Positions 1-12,172 of a stretch of 64,000 bases of DNA are shown piece after piece (position 1 is the stretch's first letter; the number at the start of each line of letters is the position of its first letter). Location of the stretch: assembly GCA_030435675.1 (NCBI GenBank), contig CM059625.1:7502001-7566000 (forward strand), given 5' to 3'. Below the pieces are notes generated by a model, which saw nothing but the letters and a program-made list of their open reading frames with translations, did no database searches and was not told where the DNA came from. This DNA is from Steinernema hermaphroditum. Its lineage: Eukaryota > Nematoda > Chromadorea > Rhabditida > Steinernematidae. A program made the translations under genes and the position numbers.

Positions 1-47
1 TTTTACACGCTGAACTCCATCCGGTATCGTACCTAGTCGGTTTCTAG

Positions 48-3000
48 CATTCCCACGGCAATTGTTCAGGCAAAAGGGCGCATATTGCCACAGGATATGC
101 CGCCATCTCCTCCTGATTCCCAGAAATCAACAAATCCCTGGGCAGAGGCAGAGTCCACAAAGCAACAGCCGGCATGGAGTTCCTTGGCCAGTACCGTGGC
201 ACCGACAAAATTTTCCTTAGGCGAACGCAAGAACTGTGTGGGCAGAGTCTGCGTGAGTCTTCCGGAAGGCGTCGTCACCGAAGTCGTCGTGTTCAACGAC
301 CATGATCAACACTTAGCGGTAAGCAGTTCGATGGTACATCTCAGGTTCCCACGAACGATACTTTAGAATTTGGCAATAGGTTCGTCGTTTCTAAAGCAGC
401 TGCATGGAAAAAGCGTCCAGACGTTCTTGCTTCATGCCTTCTGTGGAGAACCTTCTCGACAGATGTTTGCCCGCATCGAATGGTAGGTTGTTCGTGGAAG
501 CTCCGACTGCGCTAGCGAATACGGTAGACGGAGTTGCACTTTATTTGCCACCTGTACGCAACCAGGCTGACCGGCGCGGTTACAGGCGTGTGTCCTTAGT
601 TGACCGATACACCGCGCGGCTGTCATTGTTGATTGTGCGCGGCAGCGATAGTCGCCGCCAATCTGCTTTGCGCTTCCCATATGCGGACATATCGGTCGAC
701 TGTCGCCAACAACCCTCGTCCACATATGTTCTTCCCGACTGTCCAGCACGGCGTTTTGCCTTTCGGCACTTTGTGATAACGCCTCAGATAGGTGCACTGC
801 GAGCGCCAAAACAAATGCGTCGACTGTAACCCTTTGCGCACAGTATAGGTCACTCTGTCCGTCCTCGTGCCACCTTGTGCCTACTGTCTTCTCTCCCTTT
901 CCTTCGCGGCCATCAACGCCGTCGCCGCCTCGAGAGCTAACTTGGAGGCGGCCCTTTTGCGGCCTTATCGATGCGCTCGCGGCTTGCACCAAATGGACAC
1001 CGCCGCGGTTGGTCCTCAGGCGAGTGACCAATGCAAACAGCTGATTAGTAGGGCAGCGTGCAGCACAGCTCGTGTCCCCTCGGGTTTTAATCGATTGTCC
1101 AAGAAGATTTTGTGGCATCGCTGTATACTTGCATTTGCAGCTGTGGTTCTGTGCGGCCCTACGAACTTTTCTGCCATTTTGTGAAACGTGAAAAGTGGAC
1201 TTCGGCAGGAACTGCTATCATCGAAGTCGTCGCTTTGAGCTCTGCATTCGGACCTTCAACAGGAATAGTCCCAACGTCTGTGAAGTTTACAACTCGCCAT
1301 AACACCTCAGGCGCCATTGTCTTCATTGATGCAACGTAGGTCATTTTACTGTGTTTACTTAAGGTCTCATATACTTAAAACTAGACTCTAACTTTCGGTA
1401 CATTTACGTAGAAATCATAAGAGGTTAGTCTACTGGTCTATGGCGTTTAAAACCTCAACTAGTAAGATATGAACCACTTTGTTCTGGTACCAGTTGTAAA
1501 TCGATCGAAGGTACCCGGTGTTCTTGCACCGCTCAAACCGGACACACTCCCTTTCTGCCCTGCTGTTACGACATTTAGTAACAAAGCTCATTTTGTTTCG
1601 TACATCAAACCAGCCGCTCCAACTGACCACACTTTGCACTTATCACGCAGCGACCGTTCTATCGTCGTCGCCTCACTCTCGAAATCGTGCGCTGTCGCGC
1701 CGCCTGGTCCGCTCTCTGAAGGCCGGTCCAGCCGGCTGGTTTGTCTGGCTTTGTGCAGGAGAATGGAGCTGGCGAGGAAAGAGTACTTGGGTCTGTGAGA
1801 CTGCAAGATGAAAGCGGGTGTGCACTCCGCGGCCGGTCGCTGACCACGCATTCGACCCACTCTGTCTGCTCGAATTATCCCACGATCTTTTTGTTTGAAC
1901 TTAGTCTTCACCACGTTTCGCTCTGTTTCAGTAGATATCATCTTGCATCACTCTTGAAATGCACTCTTCTCTATTTGTTATATTTAACAACATTCTTTCA
2001 GAAGCATCCCAGTTCTCGGGCATTTTCCCAGCGAGCTGACAGGAAAATCGCTGTTTTCCATTGTACACACGGAGGATACGAATCTAGTTAAACAGTTTCA
2101 CCACTCCTGTAAGTACATCTATTCAGTACCCTTATGAATTCAGTGTTTTAGTGTTGCACAACAGGGGCAAGGTTGTCGTAACAGACTGCCTGAGGCTCGT
2201 TGCGTACAACGGGAGCATTGTTTGTGTTCGTTCCGAGTGGGCTGCTTTCATGAATCCGTGGTCTCGCCAGCTGGAGATGATCGTTGGTCGGCATCTTTTG
2301 CTCTCCCAGACTCCTATTGGTGACGCTGACGTGTTCGCGGAACCCTTCCATGGAAGACCCCTTGCTATCCCGACGGAGGACATCGCTGAGCACGACCGGT
2401 ACATCAGGACACTCCTGAAGCAGGTGGGATACGCTTGTAGTACGGTTAATATGAAAGTATCGTTTAGACGATTCCTCGCAAAGATCGAAGTGGGATGACT
2501 AGTAAACGCGCAGAGCCTCATTTGATGGATGCCTACAACCCCTTAGAAGCTGCTCGCCTTGATAGGTTGGTGGGAACATTCATGGGCAACTCGAATCCCG
2601 TCTCACAGCAAACGGTTACGGTATGTGAACTGTTCTCACTTATGGCGATTTTTTTGTGCATTCTTAGAACACAAGTAACTTGCCGTTTTACGAAACACCA
2701 CTGGACGCTTCTCCGTCTACAGTCAGCGCCTCTCTGCCTCTCACCTACAATCAAGTAAGTTCACAGTAACTTTGAGCCTTTCTCAAATTTCCATCATAGA
2801 TCAACTGCTTGGAAAACGTGCACCGTTTACTCAAAAGCCAAAAGACCGTCTTTGAGGAAGAGCTCTCTCCCGTTAATGCTGGCAATTCCATAAATTCCGC
2901 AAGTGAATCGACGTCAGATGGAGACGAAACGAATAATCCTCTACCTCTCGTGCCCACTTTACCGTTAACACGCGATATTCTCCAGCAGCATACCCAGAAG

Positions 3001-3590
3001 TGGGAAAAGGAGTACAAAGACGCTTGGAAGAAGCGTCTGAATCTCAAGCGTTCCTATCCGGTATGTGCTTTATGCGAGTGCGGTATCATCACCTACACCG
3101 CTTACAGTACCCTAACGAGTTTACGCCTATTTCATCGGATAGCAAGACCCGTCGACCTCAGAAGCCAGCGAATGTCAAATTTGTTAACGATCGGACATCT
3201 GAGCCGATCAGCAACTACCAAACAAACTATTTTGGAACGGTAAGCCAGCTTCCAACGCCAGCGCTCTAAAGTGCGTTCGTTCTTTAGATGAGTCTCCAAT
3301 CGCCACTTGCCCCGACTGAATTATTTTATCATTCTCTCACCTATTCCACTGCCAATCAATCGCAATACTGCTCCGTGATCCAAAACGGTTCATTCCATTC
3401 ACAACACTCCCAGCTCGTCAACTCACTGCCAGCCATGGCCTCTCTTCGGCCGAAACAAAGCGGAGTACTCCAACTGAGTCTCAATGAGAGCGCTCTCGCG
3501 CACCGTCCCCAGCCTGTCTCACAGCCATGCGATCGAGCCGAGGACGTTGCAGCGAGCAGCTCGAAAGCCGCTTTTGGCCAAGAAGCCTAA
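48..3590 (+). CDS. lin-42: LIN-42 / Period-family PAS protein (5' end outside window)
   Basis: Homolog of C. elegans LIN-42, the nematode Period relative that sets developmental timing and moulting rhythm. Inferred exons: about 48-318, 400-482, 1141-1335, 2002-2108, 2152 to about 2436, about 2484-2620, 2668-2754, 2800-3060, 3108-3239, 3288-3590. The junctions from 318 to 2152 are phase-compatible. The first exons give a PAS-A-like segment (CVSLPEGVVTEV, then LHGKSVQTFLLHAFCG). Exons at 1141-2436 give PAS-B, including KFTTRHNTSGAIVFID, PVLGHFPSELTGKSLF and MNPWSRQLEMIVGRH, the last matching the Period PAS-B end. Exon 2800-3060 holds the LIN-42 SYQ-type (INCLENVHRLLKSQ) and LT-type (LTRDILQQHTQKWEKEYK) motifs. 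Exons from 2668 on are all phase 0; the tail is Ser/Gln-rich and ends at 3590. The intron at 483-1140 is long (658 nt). The start and the 2436/2484 junction are unresolved. Confidence 0.88.
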
Positions 3591-4768
3591 TCTCCTTCCT
3601 TCTCTTATCGGGTGTTTAGAGGAACGCCGGGTGTTCTTTCATTTTTCTGTATCTTGTGCGCTATTTTTCAGTTCTCTCTTCTTAATTCTCTTGTTCATCC
3701 ACCAAGTCTAAGCCCGCCGATCTCACTAATAATAACTGCAATTTAACGTAATAATTGTTGATTGTTGTTACAACTTCAAACTGCCTGCTTTTTAATGTGA
3801 TATTTCCGTTTGCCGTGCGAGTGTCGCAAATAAGGGTTTCCGGGTGGTCATTTGATGCATGGACGTCTTTACAATCAAACTTTCTTTCTTCCTTATACTT
3901 TCGCGTCGTTGTTTTGTAATCTGTCAGCGTAGTTGTGTCAGTGTACATTTGACAACTGACCGTGCTCTCACACCAAATCGTCTTTCTACACCGGAGCGAG
4001 TCGAGTGTTCAAGCGCTCATTGTGCTCCTCGGCGTCGCTCCAACGCAGTTGTATTATTTCTTAGCTTCCCTTATCTGCCTAACCATGTTTTTACATTGTA
4101 CTTATTCCGTTGAGGTTACACTACCGAACGTTCTTTCAGCGCTGAACCATTCGTGGAGGCGCACCTCACCTTGTCTCCGTTGTCTACATACTTCTGATAT
4201 TTATTAATTCAGTGAAGTGCAAATTTGCTTGTATTCCTTATCGTTGACACTCAGATGATATCAATAAAAGAATTCTCACGTACAGTACATGATCTACGGT
4301 GGTACATCTGATAGTCGAACTCTCTGAACCTTTGAGCTGTTAGGAGGCTTTGAACCTTGAGAGCTGCTAGAAAACGAAAAAGCTTGTGCGGTGCTTCACC
4401 CTCGTGTAATTGGTCTTCAATAACTTCCATCGTCTTCATTTAGACGCATACAGACTGTCATACTTGGAACTTCTTCGCAACTTATATGAACCAGAGCATG
4501 ATATCACACTGGTTTACATACAAATCGGTATAAAGAGCGACTTGTGAGGCGGACCGACAGACCCAACAACCGGAAACCCCCTGCATGCATAAATAAACAT
4601 GATGCATACACACCATAATTTATGGACACGTAGATAATAAGTTAACATCACCACTGACGCCGACATCCCTATTCACCCAGTTCAGTATAAAACCGACTCC
4701 CTTTACATGTTTACATTTGCTAGAACTTTACTCCCGACAGCGCACTGTCCGCAGAATGTAAATCAAGT
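3591..4768. other. Intergenic stretch between convergent lin-42 and TVP23 genes
   Basis: Only short overlapping frames without splice support or family resemblance. It should hold both 3' UTRs. A TCAATAAAAG at 4261-4270 is a possible plus-strand polyadenylation signal, though it is about 670 nt past the lin-42 stop. Confidence 0.4.
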
Positions 4769-5563
<795 letters not shown>

Positions 5564-5725
5564 TAGGTTAGTCTGGAAAGACATAATTAACCAACATGAA
5601 TATGAGCACGCAGATAACAAAACTAATGCGAAAAAATATTGGCGAACAATGCTTCGAAGACCGTGCTATATGAGCATCAGAGTGTCCGTCAGAAAAGTTA
5701 CTTTGCCGCAAAGTTGCACAATTTA

Positions 5726-6290
5726 TACGCGATATACATAAATTCCATCCCAGCCAGCGTTTAAATTTGGGCGGAAGAAGCAATCCACAAAGCAACACTG
5801 AAAAACAACAGCTCGACAGGCTAGAGACCGTTTCTGAACGCTGCGGCTGTCTCTCAGACAGCCAGAATTGGCGTAATATCCAACGCTAACTTTTGGCTCT
5901 CGGCCAAGCATTCTCCATCGTTCGATCAGGCGGTTCGTTTCGAAAGTTCGGCAATGCTTGGCTCCGTTCTCCTTCTTCTGCCCGGGACACCTTCCGCATG
6001 TCTTCGGACACTCGACGGTCATGAGGTCGTAGTAGAGCTTGTCCTCTCAGAGATGTTTCTTCTGGGAACAGTCGGAGACCCGCCCCGGGGCGCTACGGTC
6101 TCTGCATTCGACACATTCGACGGACCCGGGAGAGGGAGTGCCACTGAAAGGATCGCCGGTGGATGAGTTCAGGGAGCTTTTGAGATCTTTCGGCCTCTTG
6201 TATTCGACGTTTATATTCACCTCGAAGATAAGGCCGTCCAGGAGGCGCCCTTCGAAAAGTGCCCAGATTCCAGAGGAGGTATAGTCGGAT
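5726..6290 (-). pseudogene. Broken ShKT-domain gene fragment, in-frame TGA at a conserved cysteine
   Basis: Read on the minus strand from 6290, an open frame (WALFEGRLLDG, then VEYKRPKDLKSS) runs into a cysteine-rich ShKT-like module: CRDRSAPGRVSDC, SQKKHL, then EDKLYYDLMTVECPKTCGRC. The ShKT fold uses six cysteines; five are visible and the third falls exactly on a TGA (6049-6047), one base from TGC. The frame then stays open to about 5726. The 5' side of the fragment abuts the fold-back repeat beginning at 6281, so upstream exons are missing or displaced. ShKT modules occur at the ends of nematode secreted enzymes and cuticle proteins; which one this was cannot be told. A single-base assembly error or selenocysteine decoding could also explain the TGA, but the loss of 5' exons favours a pseudogene. 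Confidence 0.7.
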
Positions 6291-7087
6291 TAAAAAATTA
6301 CTGGCATTTTTTCGATTTGGTCCCACAACGCTTTTTCTGCACGCGCCACGCCATCTTCGTGTGTGGTACTGCATTTTACAATGGGAAATGCAAATTGTCT
6401 GCATGTTTGGACACTTTTGACGGGGATACCACGCGAATCTCAAAATAAAATGTCTCAGTTCTTGCAGTGGTCAATGTTCATTCTGTGACTGCATTGTTGG
6501 GCGTTATAGTCGGATTAAAAAATTGCTGACATTTCTTCGATTTGGTCCCACAACGCTTTTTGTCGACAGTGAACGTGTGCACAAGAAGTTATTCTCATTT
6601 TCATCGGCAGATGCCGCGATATCAATGCACAAACCATGGTTTTGCGGTTTCTTTTGGAGTTTTCCCCGGTACAGAACATCTTTATCGGATTGAGATCACA
6701 TATGGCGGAAGTTACGGCAAAACACCACAAAACCATGGTTTGTGCATTGATATCGCGGCATCTGGCGATGAAAATGAGAACAACTTCTTGTCCACGCATT
6801 CAATTTCGACAATTTTGGGCTCAATCGACTCGCAATTAACCAGGCAATACTGACTTGCTCGTAGAATTTTGAGATTCGCGTGATATCCCCGTCAAAAGTG
6901 TCCAAACATGCAGACGATTTGCATTTCCCATTGTAAAATGCAGTACCACACACGAAGATGGCGTGGCGCGTGCAAAAAGGCGTTGTGGGACCAAACCGAA
7001 GAAATGTCAGCAATTTTTTAATCCGACTATAACGCCCAACAATGCAGTCACAGAATGGACATTGACCACTGCAAGAACTGACACATT
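6281..7087. mobile_element. Fold-back (palindromic) repeat element
   Basis: A module starting ATAGTCGGATTAAAAAATT and running through TTCGATTTGGTCCCACAACG occurs at 6281-6360 and 6505-6560 on the plus strand and again, reversed, at about 6965-7030. The longer outer segment (CGTGTGTGGTACTGCATTTT, ATGTTTGGACACTTTTGACG) at 6340-6450 is repeated in reverse at 6880-6960. The segment CAGTTCTTGCAGTGGTCAATG at about 6454 reappears reversed near 7060-7080. An inner inverted pair (GATATCAATGCACAAACCATGG at about 6618-6640 against its complement at about 6733-6755) sits in the middle. No transposase frame is present, so this is a non-autonomous fold-back or MITE-like element, possibly nested or partly duplicated. 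Short ORFs here are by-products of the palindrome. Confidence 0.85.
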
Positions 7088-9186
7088 TTATTTCATTTTA
7101 TCGATCCGGTTGCACACCGCGAGAAATCTTGTCTTGAACTCCACCAGTTCGTTGAAAACTGCCACCATCTTAGCGTATGATTTGTCTTCCATTTCCTGCA
7201 AGGTTAGGAATTCGACCGCCATTCGTTGGGCACTAAACAATCGACTTGAGATTAGAGGCGGGAACGAAATGAAACCAGTTTCTGAACGGCTCCAGTACGT
7301 CCGAAAACGAATTGCAGGCATCTGTCAGAGCTACGGACAAGCACTTAATCGTCGCTATTTGTTGATCCTTAGGAGCGTCGCCAAGACTAAACAACAGATT
7401 ATAACACTGTGAATGTAGTAGCGACTTACTGAATCACTGGTAAAGTAAACCTTCGGAAATTTATGACCTCCTCAGGAATGCGGAGACTTGTGGGGAACGG
7501 ATTTTCAGTCTCTCCGTGATCCCCCTCAACGCCGTGAGGAATTTCATCGGTTGCCGCTGATTCCGTGAATTCTCTGATAAGCTTCGTCACGAGCTTGTTG
7601 CCCTTCGTTCGAGCGAGCATTAGAAATCGATTCTCCTGATGCTTCTCGTTGCTGTCAAGCAGCTTAATACAGGAAAGGGAAGCAAAGCAGTTGGTGGTGT
7701 CGCCATCAGGAAGCACAGCAAGGTGGAGCAGCGACGGAGTTTCCAAACGCTCTGAGGATCGACTGAAACGGTTACATAGAGAGGCGAGGCACGTAGAAGC
7801 CCAGCTTACCTCTTTCCGCATCCGACCTGGCATAAGTCAAATACCATAGCTGATATGTCCATAAGACCGACAGAACGCTCCGCTTGAACAAGATATTTCG
7901 ACTCAAAAACGTTATCTAAGAAGGAAGACACTAGGTGATTGAAAAGGAACAACTAAGTACCTTGCGAGAAGACGATCATTCCATAAGAGTTATCGAACTG
8001 AAATACGTCGCGGACGTGAGCACTCAGCATGGATCCGGAGGAGAACTAAACAAAGACTTCTCCTAACCATCATGGACAAGGAACTGTACCTCATCTTCAT
8101 CAAAGTTATCCACAACTTGGTTCACTACCAAATGATATACCCTGCCACTAGATGCGACGGCAAAGATCGACAGGATCTCTGAATACCAATGGGATATGTA
8201 TTTGATGTCGGTAATATCACATCCTAACAACGACCCTGAGCCTTTGGGCACGTGTACTTGCATCGGGCCTACAGGGCCTATGCACCTGAAACAGCACAAA
8301 GATTAGAGCCACAAATCCGCACAGGATTACATGTAGTCGTTAATACTAACGGCGGCGTAAAAGATGTCTCCTTCGGTATCAGCGACAAAAATTGAGTGCA
8401 ACTTGATATCACTAAGAGAATCAGTGATGACCGGGCCAAAGTCGAATGAGGTGGCTGCCTTGTGAAGGCCGAAGGTTTTCCGTTCCTTTTGATCGGCGAA
8501 GAAGTGATCGGCCGACGATGCCATGTTGCGAAAATCGATGATCAAGACAGGTACTTTAGTGTTCTTTTCCTCATAGTGTCCCAGTTCAAAGAGCCTAAAA
8601 CAATATGCACAAAAGAACGGTTGTAAAGGCTTTAAAACCTACCGAACGGTATTGTCTTCAGACAATATGGCAATAATATGTTTTGTGTCATCAACGGATA
8701 ACCACCGGTGTTTTACCACAGGAATAGCGTTCTCACCACTGTAAACCAAAGGATGAATAGAGTGGCACCTAATCGTAAGGGATTGTGTAAAAGCAGTGAC
8801 CATGTGTATCCACTCACTTAACATAGTAGTGATCGCGCAGGCGTTCGATCACGTTCACCGTATTGTAAAAGCCATAATTCTGCCAAAGCTCCTTGGGCAC
8901 CACAAGAACGAACACTCCACAGTTCGCAATGATGGAGATGTAGTGTCCAGATTCGCTGCCGGAAATGTCGAGGATTTCGGCTTCCGAAGGAATCGAAGGA
9001 ACAGGTTCCAAGTGCTGAAATGCTCAACACGATAGTGAAGAGAGACAGGTGTAAACTCACGATATTTCGGGACCAGCTGGACTCTTCGTCGTTGTACTGC
9101 CAGCCGAGCTGCAGTTCGATCTTACCGCCCTCGTAGATGAGCAAACCGCCGCTGCCAAACGGTGCACACACGTTGACTGACGGCAT
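7088..9186 (-). CDS. NUP88: Nup88-like nucleoporin, C-terminally shortened
   Basis: Homolog of Nup88, the cytoplasmic-face nuclear pore protein that pairs with Nup214 in export. Start ATG at 9186 lies directly after a TTCTGTTGCAG acceptor, suggesting trans-splicing. Exons include 9061-9186, 8823-9014, then exons around 8640-8770, 8327-8600, 8063-8287, 7970-8050, 7810-7920, 7434-7755, 7270-7397 and 7088-7223. N-terminal propeller similarity to vertebrate Nup88 is seen in NCGVFVLVVPKELWQNYG, RWLSVDDTKHIIAILSEDNT, the TSFDFGP strand and SGRVYHLVV. The last exons (RMAVEFLTLQEMEDKSYAK, VFNELVEFKTRFLAV) match the start of the C-terminal coiled coil, which then stops at a TAA (7088-7090). Vertebrate Nup88 continues for well over 100 residues. 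The stop lies at the edge of the fold-back element, so truncation by insertion is likely. Confidence 0.85.
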
Positions 9187-9828
9187 CTGCAACAGAAAAA
9201 AATATGAAAACAGAAAGGAATTCAGTTTTTCCTAGAAGAAACTTGAAAAGAAACCAAAAACCTTCATCAAACTCTTGAGATAACAAGCGATTACTCGTGT
9301 TGTGACTCCTAGCACGATAGCATTGGAGGGTCTGCGATGTGCATTACGTTACTGTCTTCATTACATTGCATTGGATCGTCTGCCCTTGCTTTCTGCTCTA
9401 TCATAAATAACATTGATCAGAACAAAATTTCACCCCAAACCACCCCACCCAAACACCCCCAAACAGAATCACAAAAATTACAACATCACAAAATATAATT
9501 TTGCCGACGAGCACTGGATGCAGGTTTAACAAAACTGAGGCTGTTATGAGTAGCAAGCATACTAGCAAGCTGCACCAAAGCGGAGAGTGGCTCATAGATT
9601 TCGGTCTAGAATTGGGGGCCATCGCTCTCGGAGTTATGTTCTCCATTCCAAAATTATCTTCCGAAATCGGTAGGAGCGACCGTAAGATTCCTAAGCACGT
9701 CGTTGCGGGACTGAAGATTTCAAAATTATTTCGCGCGTTCGGCCTACTATTGCGCTGTCTTTCTTTGCCCCTTTTCGCTGTTTTCTTCCGATGGCTTCAC
9801 TCGTTTCTTCCTGGGCTTAGGCGCAGGC
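9187..9828. other. Intergenic, no gene recognised
   Basis: Upstream of the Nup88 start. A low-complexity A/C-rich run (CCCCAAACCACCCCACCC) lies at about 9433-9450. No frame here has splice or family support; it probably holds the Nup88 promoter and the edge of the transposase relic that follows. Confidence 0.4.
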
Positions 9829-10700
9829 TTAGGTGCCTTTGCTTGAAACGCTTTCCGCCTCTGTTTCATCATCCTCGTATTCGGTTGAATCACTTTCCTC
9901 TTTTGTTTCTTCGGCTCTGTTTTCATTGAGCGTGTCCTTTCTCACAAATTCTCGTCTGATTCTGTCCGTTTGTGTAAAGTAGCCTTCGATTATCGAGGTT
10001 GGAATGTTATTTAGAATGTTTAGGCCATTTTCTCGTAAATTTTCTAGGGATAGGGATTCAGACGGGGTGTTTTTAAATGGTGCCTCAGATTCGACCACAC
10101 CAACTCAACACACCAACCACTTTGACCAGTCGACCATTGGATTCAGTGAGCAGTGGTACGGTAACATTCTCCAGTGCGCAAATAGATTCTACGGCAAAAC
10201 GTGTCTTCTTCGTCGGATCCAGTGTAATCAGCCGTTGGACCTCTTCCAACAGCTTTGTTGTTGATTTTTTTTTGCCCGACGTGTCCAGCATTAGCGAGTG
10301 TCCAATCCTCGATGTCTCCTTTCTTCCAGCATATTACTGGCACCTTATTTATGCGTCTACTGTGGTACGGGGCATTATCAAGGATATCAACCATTCTTCG
10401 ACTCCTAGCGTGCGCTCGAAGATGCGGAATACTCTCTGTTTGCCATTCCTCGAAACTTTCTGCGTCCATACACCTCTGAAATAATTCCTTCTCTGCTTAC
10501 TGCACCGATCACGATACATCTCTTTTCCTTCGTTCGTTGCATCCTCGGTCCACTGGTGTATCCTATTTCTCGGAAATTTGATCGAAAATTGACTCATCGC
10601 GGTAAAGGTCCACGTTTCGTCTTGGTAGACTACGAAGTCCCGGTTTTCAATATACATTCTTAACTGTTCGCAAAACCGAATTCTCCAGTCGATCAATCTG
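9829..10700 (-). pseudogene. Decayed Tc1/mariner-type DDE transposase
   Basis: Minus-strand frames at 10349-10696, 10143-10469 and 9829-10291 together resemble one DDE transposase of the Tc1/mariner/IS630 kind, broken by frameshifts. Landmarks in order: VYQDETWTF, the first catalytic Asp region; RRMVDILDNAPYHSR, the second Asp in the DNAPYHS motif; then a region whose frame must change twice to give a family-like ending near LVWSNLR. The remaining tail (about 9829-9990) is acidic. No single frame spans more than about 110 residues, so the element is dead. Terminal repeats were not identified. I do not reconstruct the intact protein. Confidence is high for the DDE motif and lower for the limits. 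Confidence 0.75.
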
Positions 10701-10799
10701 CTTCTCGTGTATTATCGGATGCTTATTCTCATTTTAGATTTATAGGGACCCGGTCATGCATAAAAAAAGTGTTTTAAAACTTCTGAAAACTTGTATACT

Positions 10800-11470
10800 C
10801 CTGTTTTCGGGGTCGCCGAGCACGGTGGTGAAGTCGGTTTCCCAAAAAACTAGTGATTTTCAAGAAACAGACCTTAGGATCCAGAATGTGTTTTACCATC
10901 GGTCCGGACACGATCTATCCGGCGCGGCACGAGTTGCGCAATATTTTCATTCTTTCTGGCCGAAATAGGTGACGACCAGGTCCGCGCTTGGGAACATTTT
11001 GCTCAGCAGCTTCTGGCGCGTCGAATGAGCCCAGGCTCGCCTGGACTGGATAAGTGCGCAGAAAACGCGGGAACTACGGTTGTATCCGTCATGGTAGTCG
11101 TCTCGGGACCGGCAAACCGAGAATTAGATAGTAAAACTGTGTGGATCCTAAGGTCTGTCTCTTGAAAACTACTGGGTTTTTTTGGGAAACTGATTTCGGC
11201 ATGATGTTGGGCAGCCTCTAAAAGAAGGGATTAAAAGGTTTTCGGGACGAACAGCGAACTCTGCCTTGCGCTTCAAGGCAAAGTTTGCACAACATTTTTT
11301 TGTCTATTTTTGCTATTTCTCGGAAACTATCATGTTTTCCGAGAAACCGACGTCATCATCGTGTTCAGCGACCCCGAAAACAGGGGTACACAAATTTTCC
11401 GACGATTTGAAGAACTTTTTTTATCCATGACCCTGGGTCCCTTTAAGACCGTTTTCGGTAAAAAAAAAAC
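10800..11470. repeat. Dispersed inverted/direct repeat family
   Basis: A unit near 10806-10885 (GGGTCGCCGAGCACGGTGG, then GTCGGTTTCCCAAAAAACTA, ACAGACCTTAGGATCCA) recurs reverse-complemented at about 11140-11195 (TGGATCCTAAGGTCTGTCTC). A second reversed, diverged copy near 11335-11395 reads GAGAAACCGACGTCATCATC followed by CAGCGACCCCGAAAACAGG. Copies differ by many substitutions, so the family is old. The unit lies next to the transposase relic and may be part of the same element or of nested non-autonomous copies. Confidence 0.65.
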
Positions 11471-12172
11471 GGAGTATACCATCTCTGTATTTGACGCTAT
11501 CCACACCAATACTTGCCTGCTGTACACACCTGAAACTGCGGCGAAGAACGTATTTGACCGACAACCACCATTCCCGAACCGTCCCACGTGCTTGATTTTG
11601 TCCACGTTGGACCACTATAGCACAAAAACGATAAAAAAATATGGGAAGTGCCTGTTCTGAGCAGCAGTTTGCTCTGGAGGAGGAAGCAGATCGGCCGGGT
11701 GGTCCCACCACGAACACCCTGAGGGCAGCAAATCAGCCTGGGCAGCAAATCGGCCTACAAAAAATTCGAAGCCCTACGAATTAGACTACTTTTCGAAAGA
11801 ACCGAAAAACTGTTGACTTTTTCGTTTCCACCGTTCGGAGGGTATTCTTGGACTCGATTCGATTAACATTTCGCGATGAAGCACTGTCCCTTCATAAAAG
11901 GAAAGCACTAGAGCACAAACACTTTATTAAATGGGAATTAAATGTTGGATTCATACTCTCTCAAGCATATAGCAATTTTACGTATCGTTCAACTTAAGGT
12001 TTTTGACCACGACTGAAGATTAATCTGCTTCTTCGTTTCTAAACTTTCTTTCAATAAATTTTGTTTAAGCTGTTCTGAGTGATGATATGCTGCAATTTTA
12101 CGTACGTTTATCACCAGTTGGACAAATCATAAATGCAACACCGGGATAGAGAACAATGAGGACATGGCTTCG
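11471..12172. other. No gene recognised; probable TE-derived flank
   Basis: Short overlapping frames on both strands without splice signals or family resemblance. It contains A/T-rich runs and an AATAAA-like string near 12053. It contains the 3' flank of the minus-strand gene that ends at 12173. Confidence 0.35.

Noticed and set aside
404..829. 141-residue plus-strand ORF
   Set aside because: Overlaps the real lin-42 exon 400-482 in a different frame; the PAS-like frame is the supported one.
432..1118. 228-residue minus-strand ORF
   Set aside because: It lies almost wholly inside the lin-42 intron 483-1140, whose flanking exons join in phase; it has no splice sites, domain or protein-like composition.
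6515..7013. Several mirrored ORFs about 65-105 residues on both strands
   Set aside because: They are translations of the two arms of the fold-back repeat and carry the same peptides twice.
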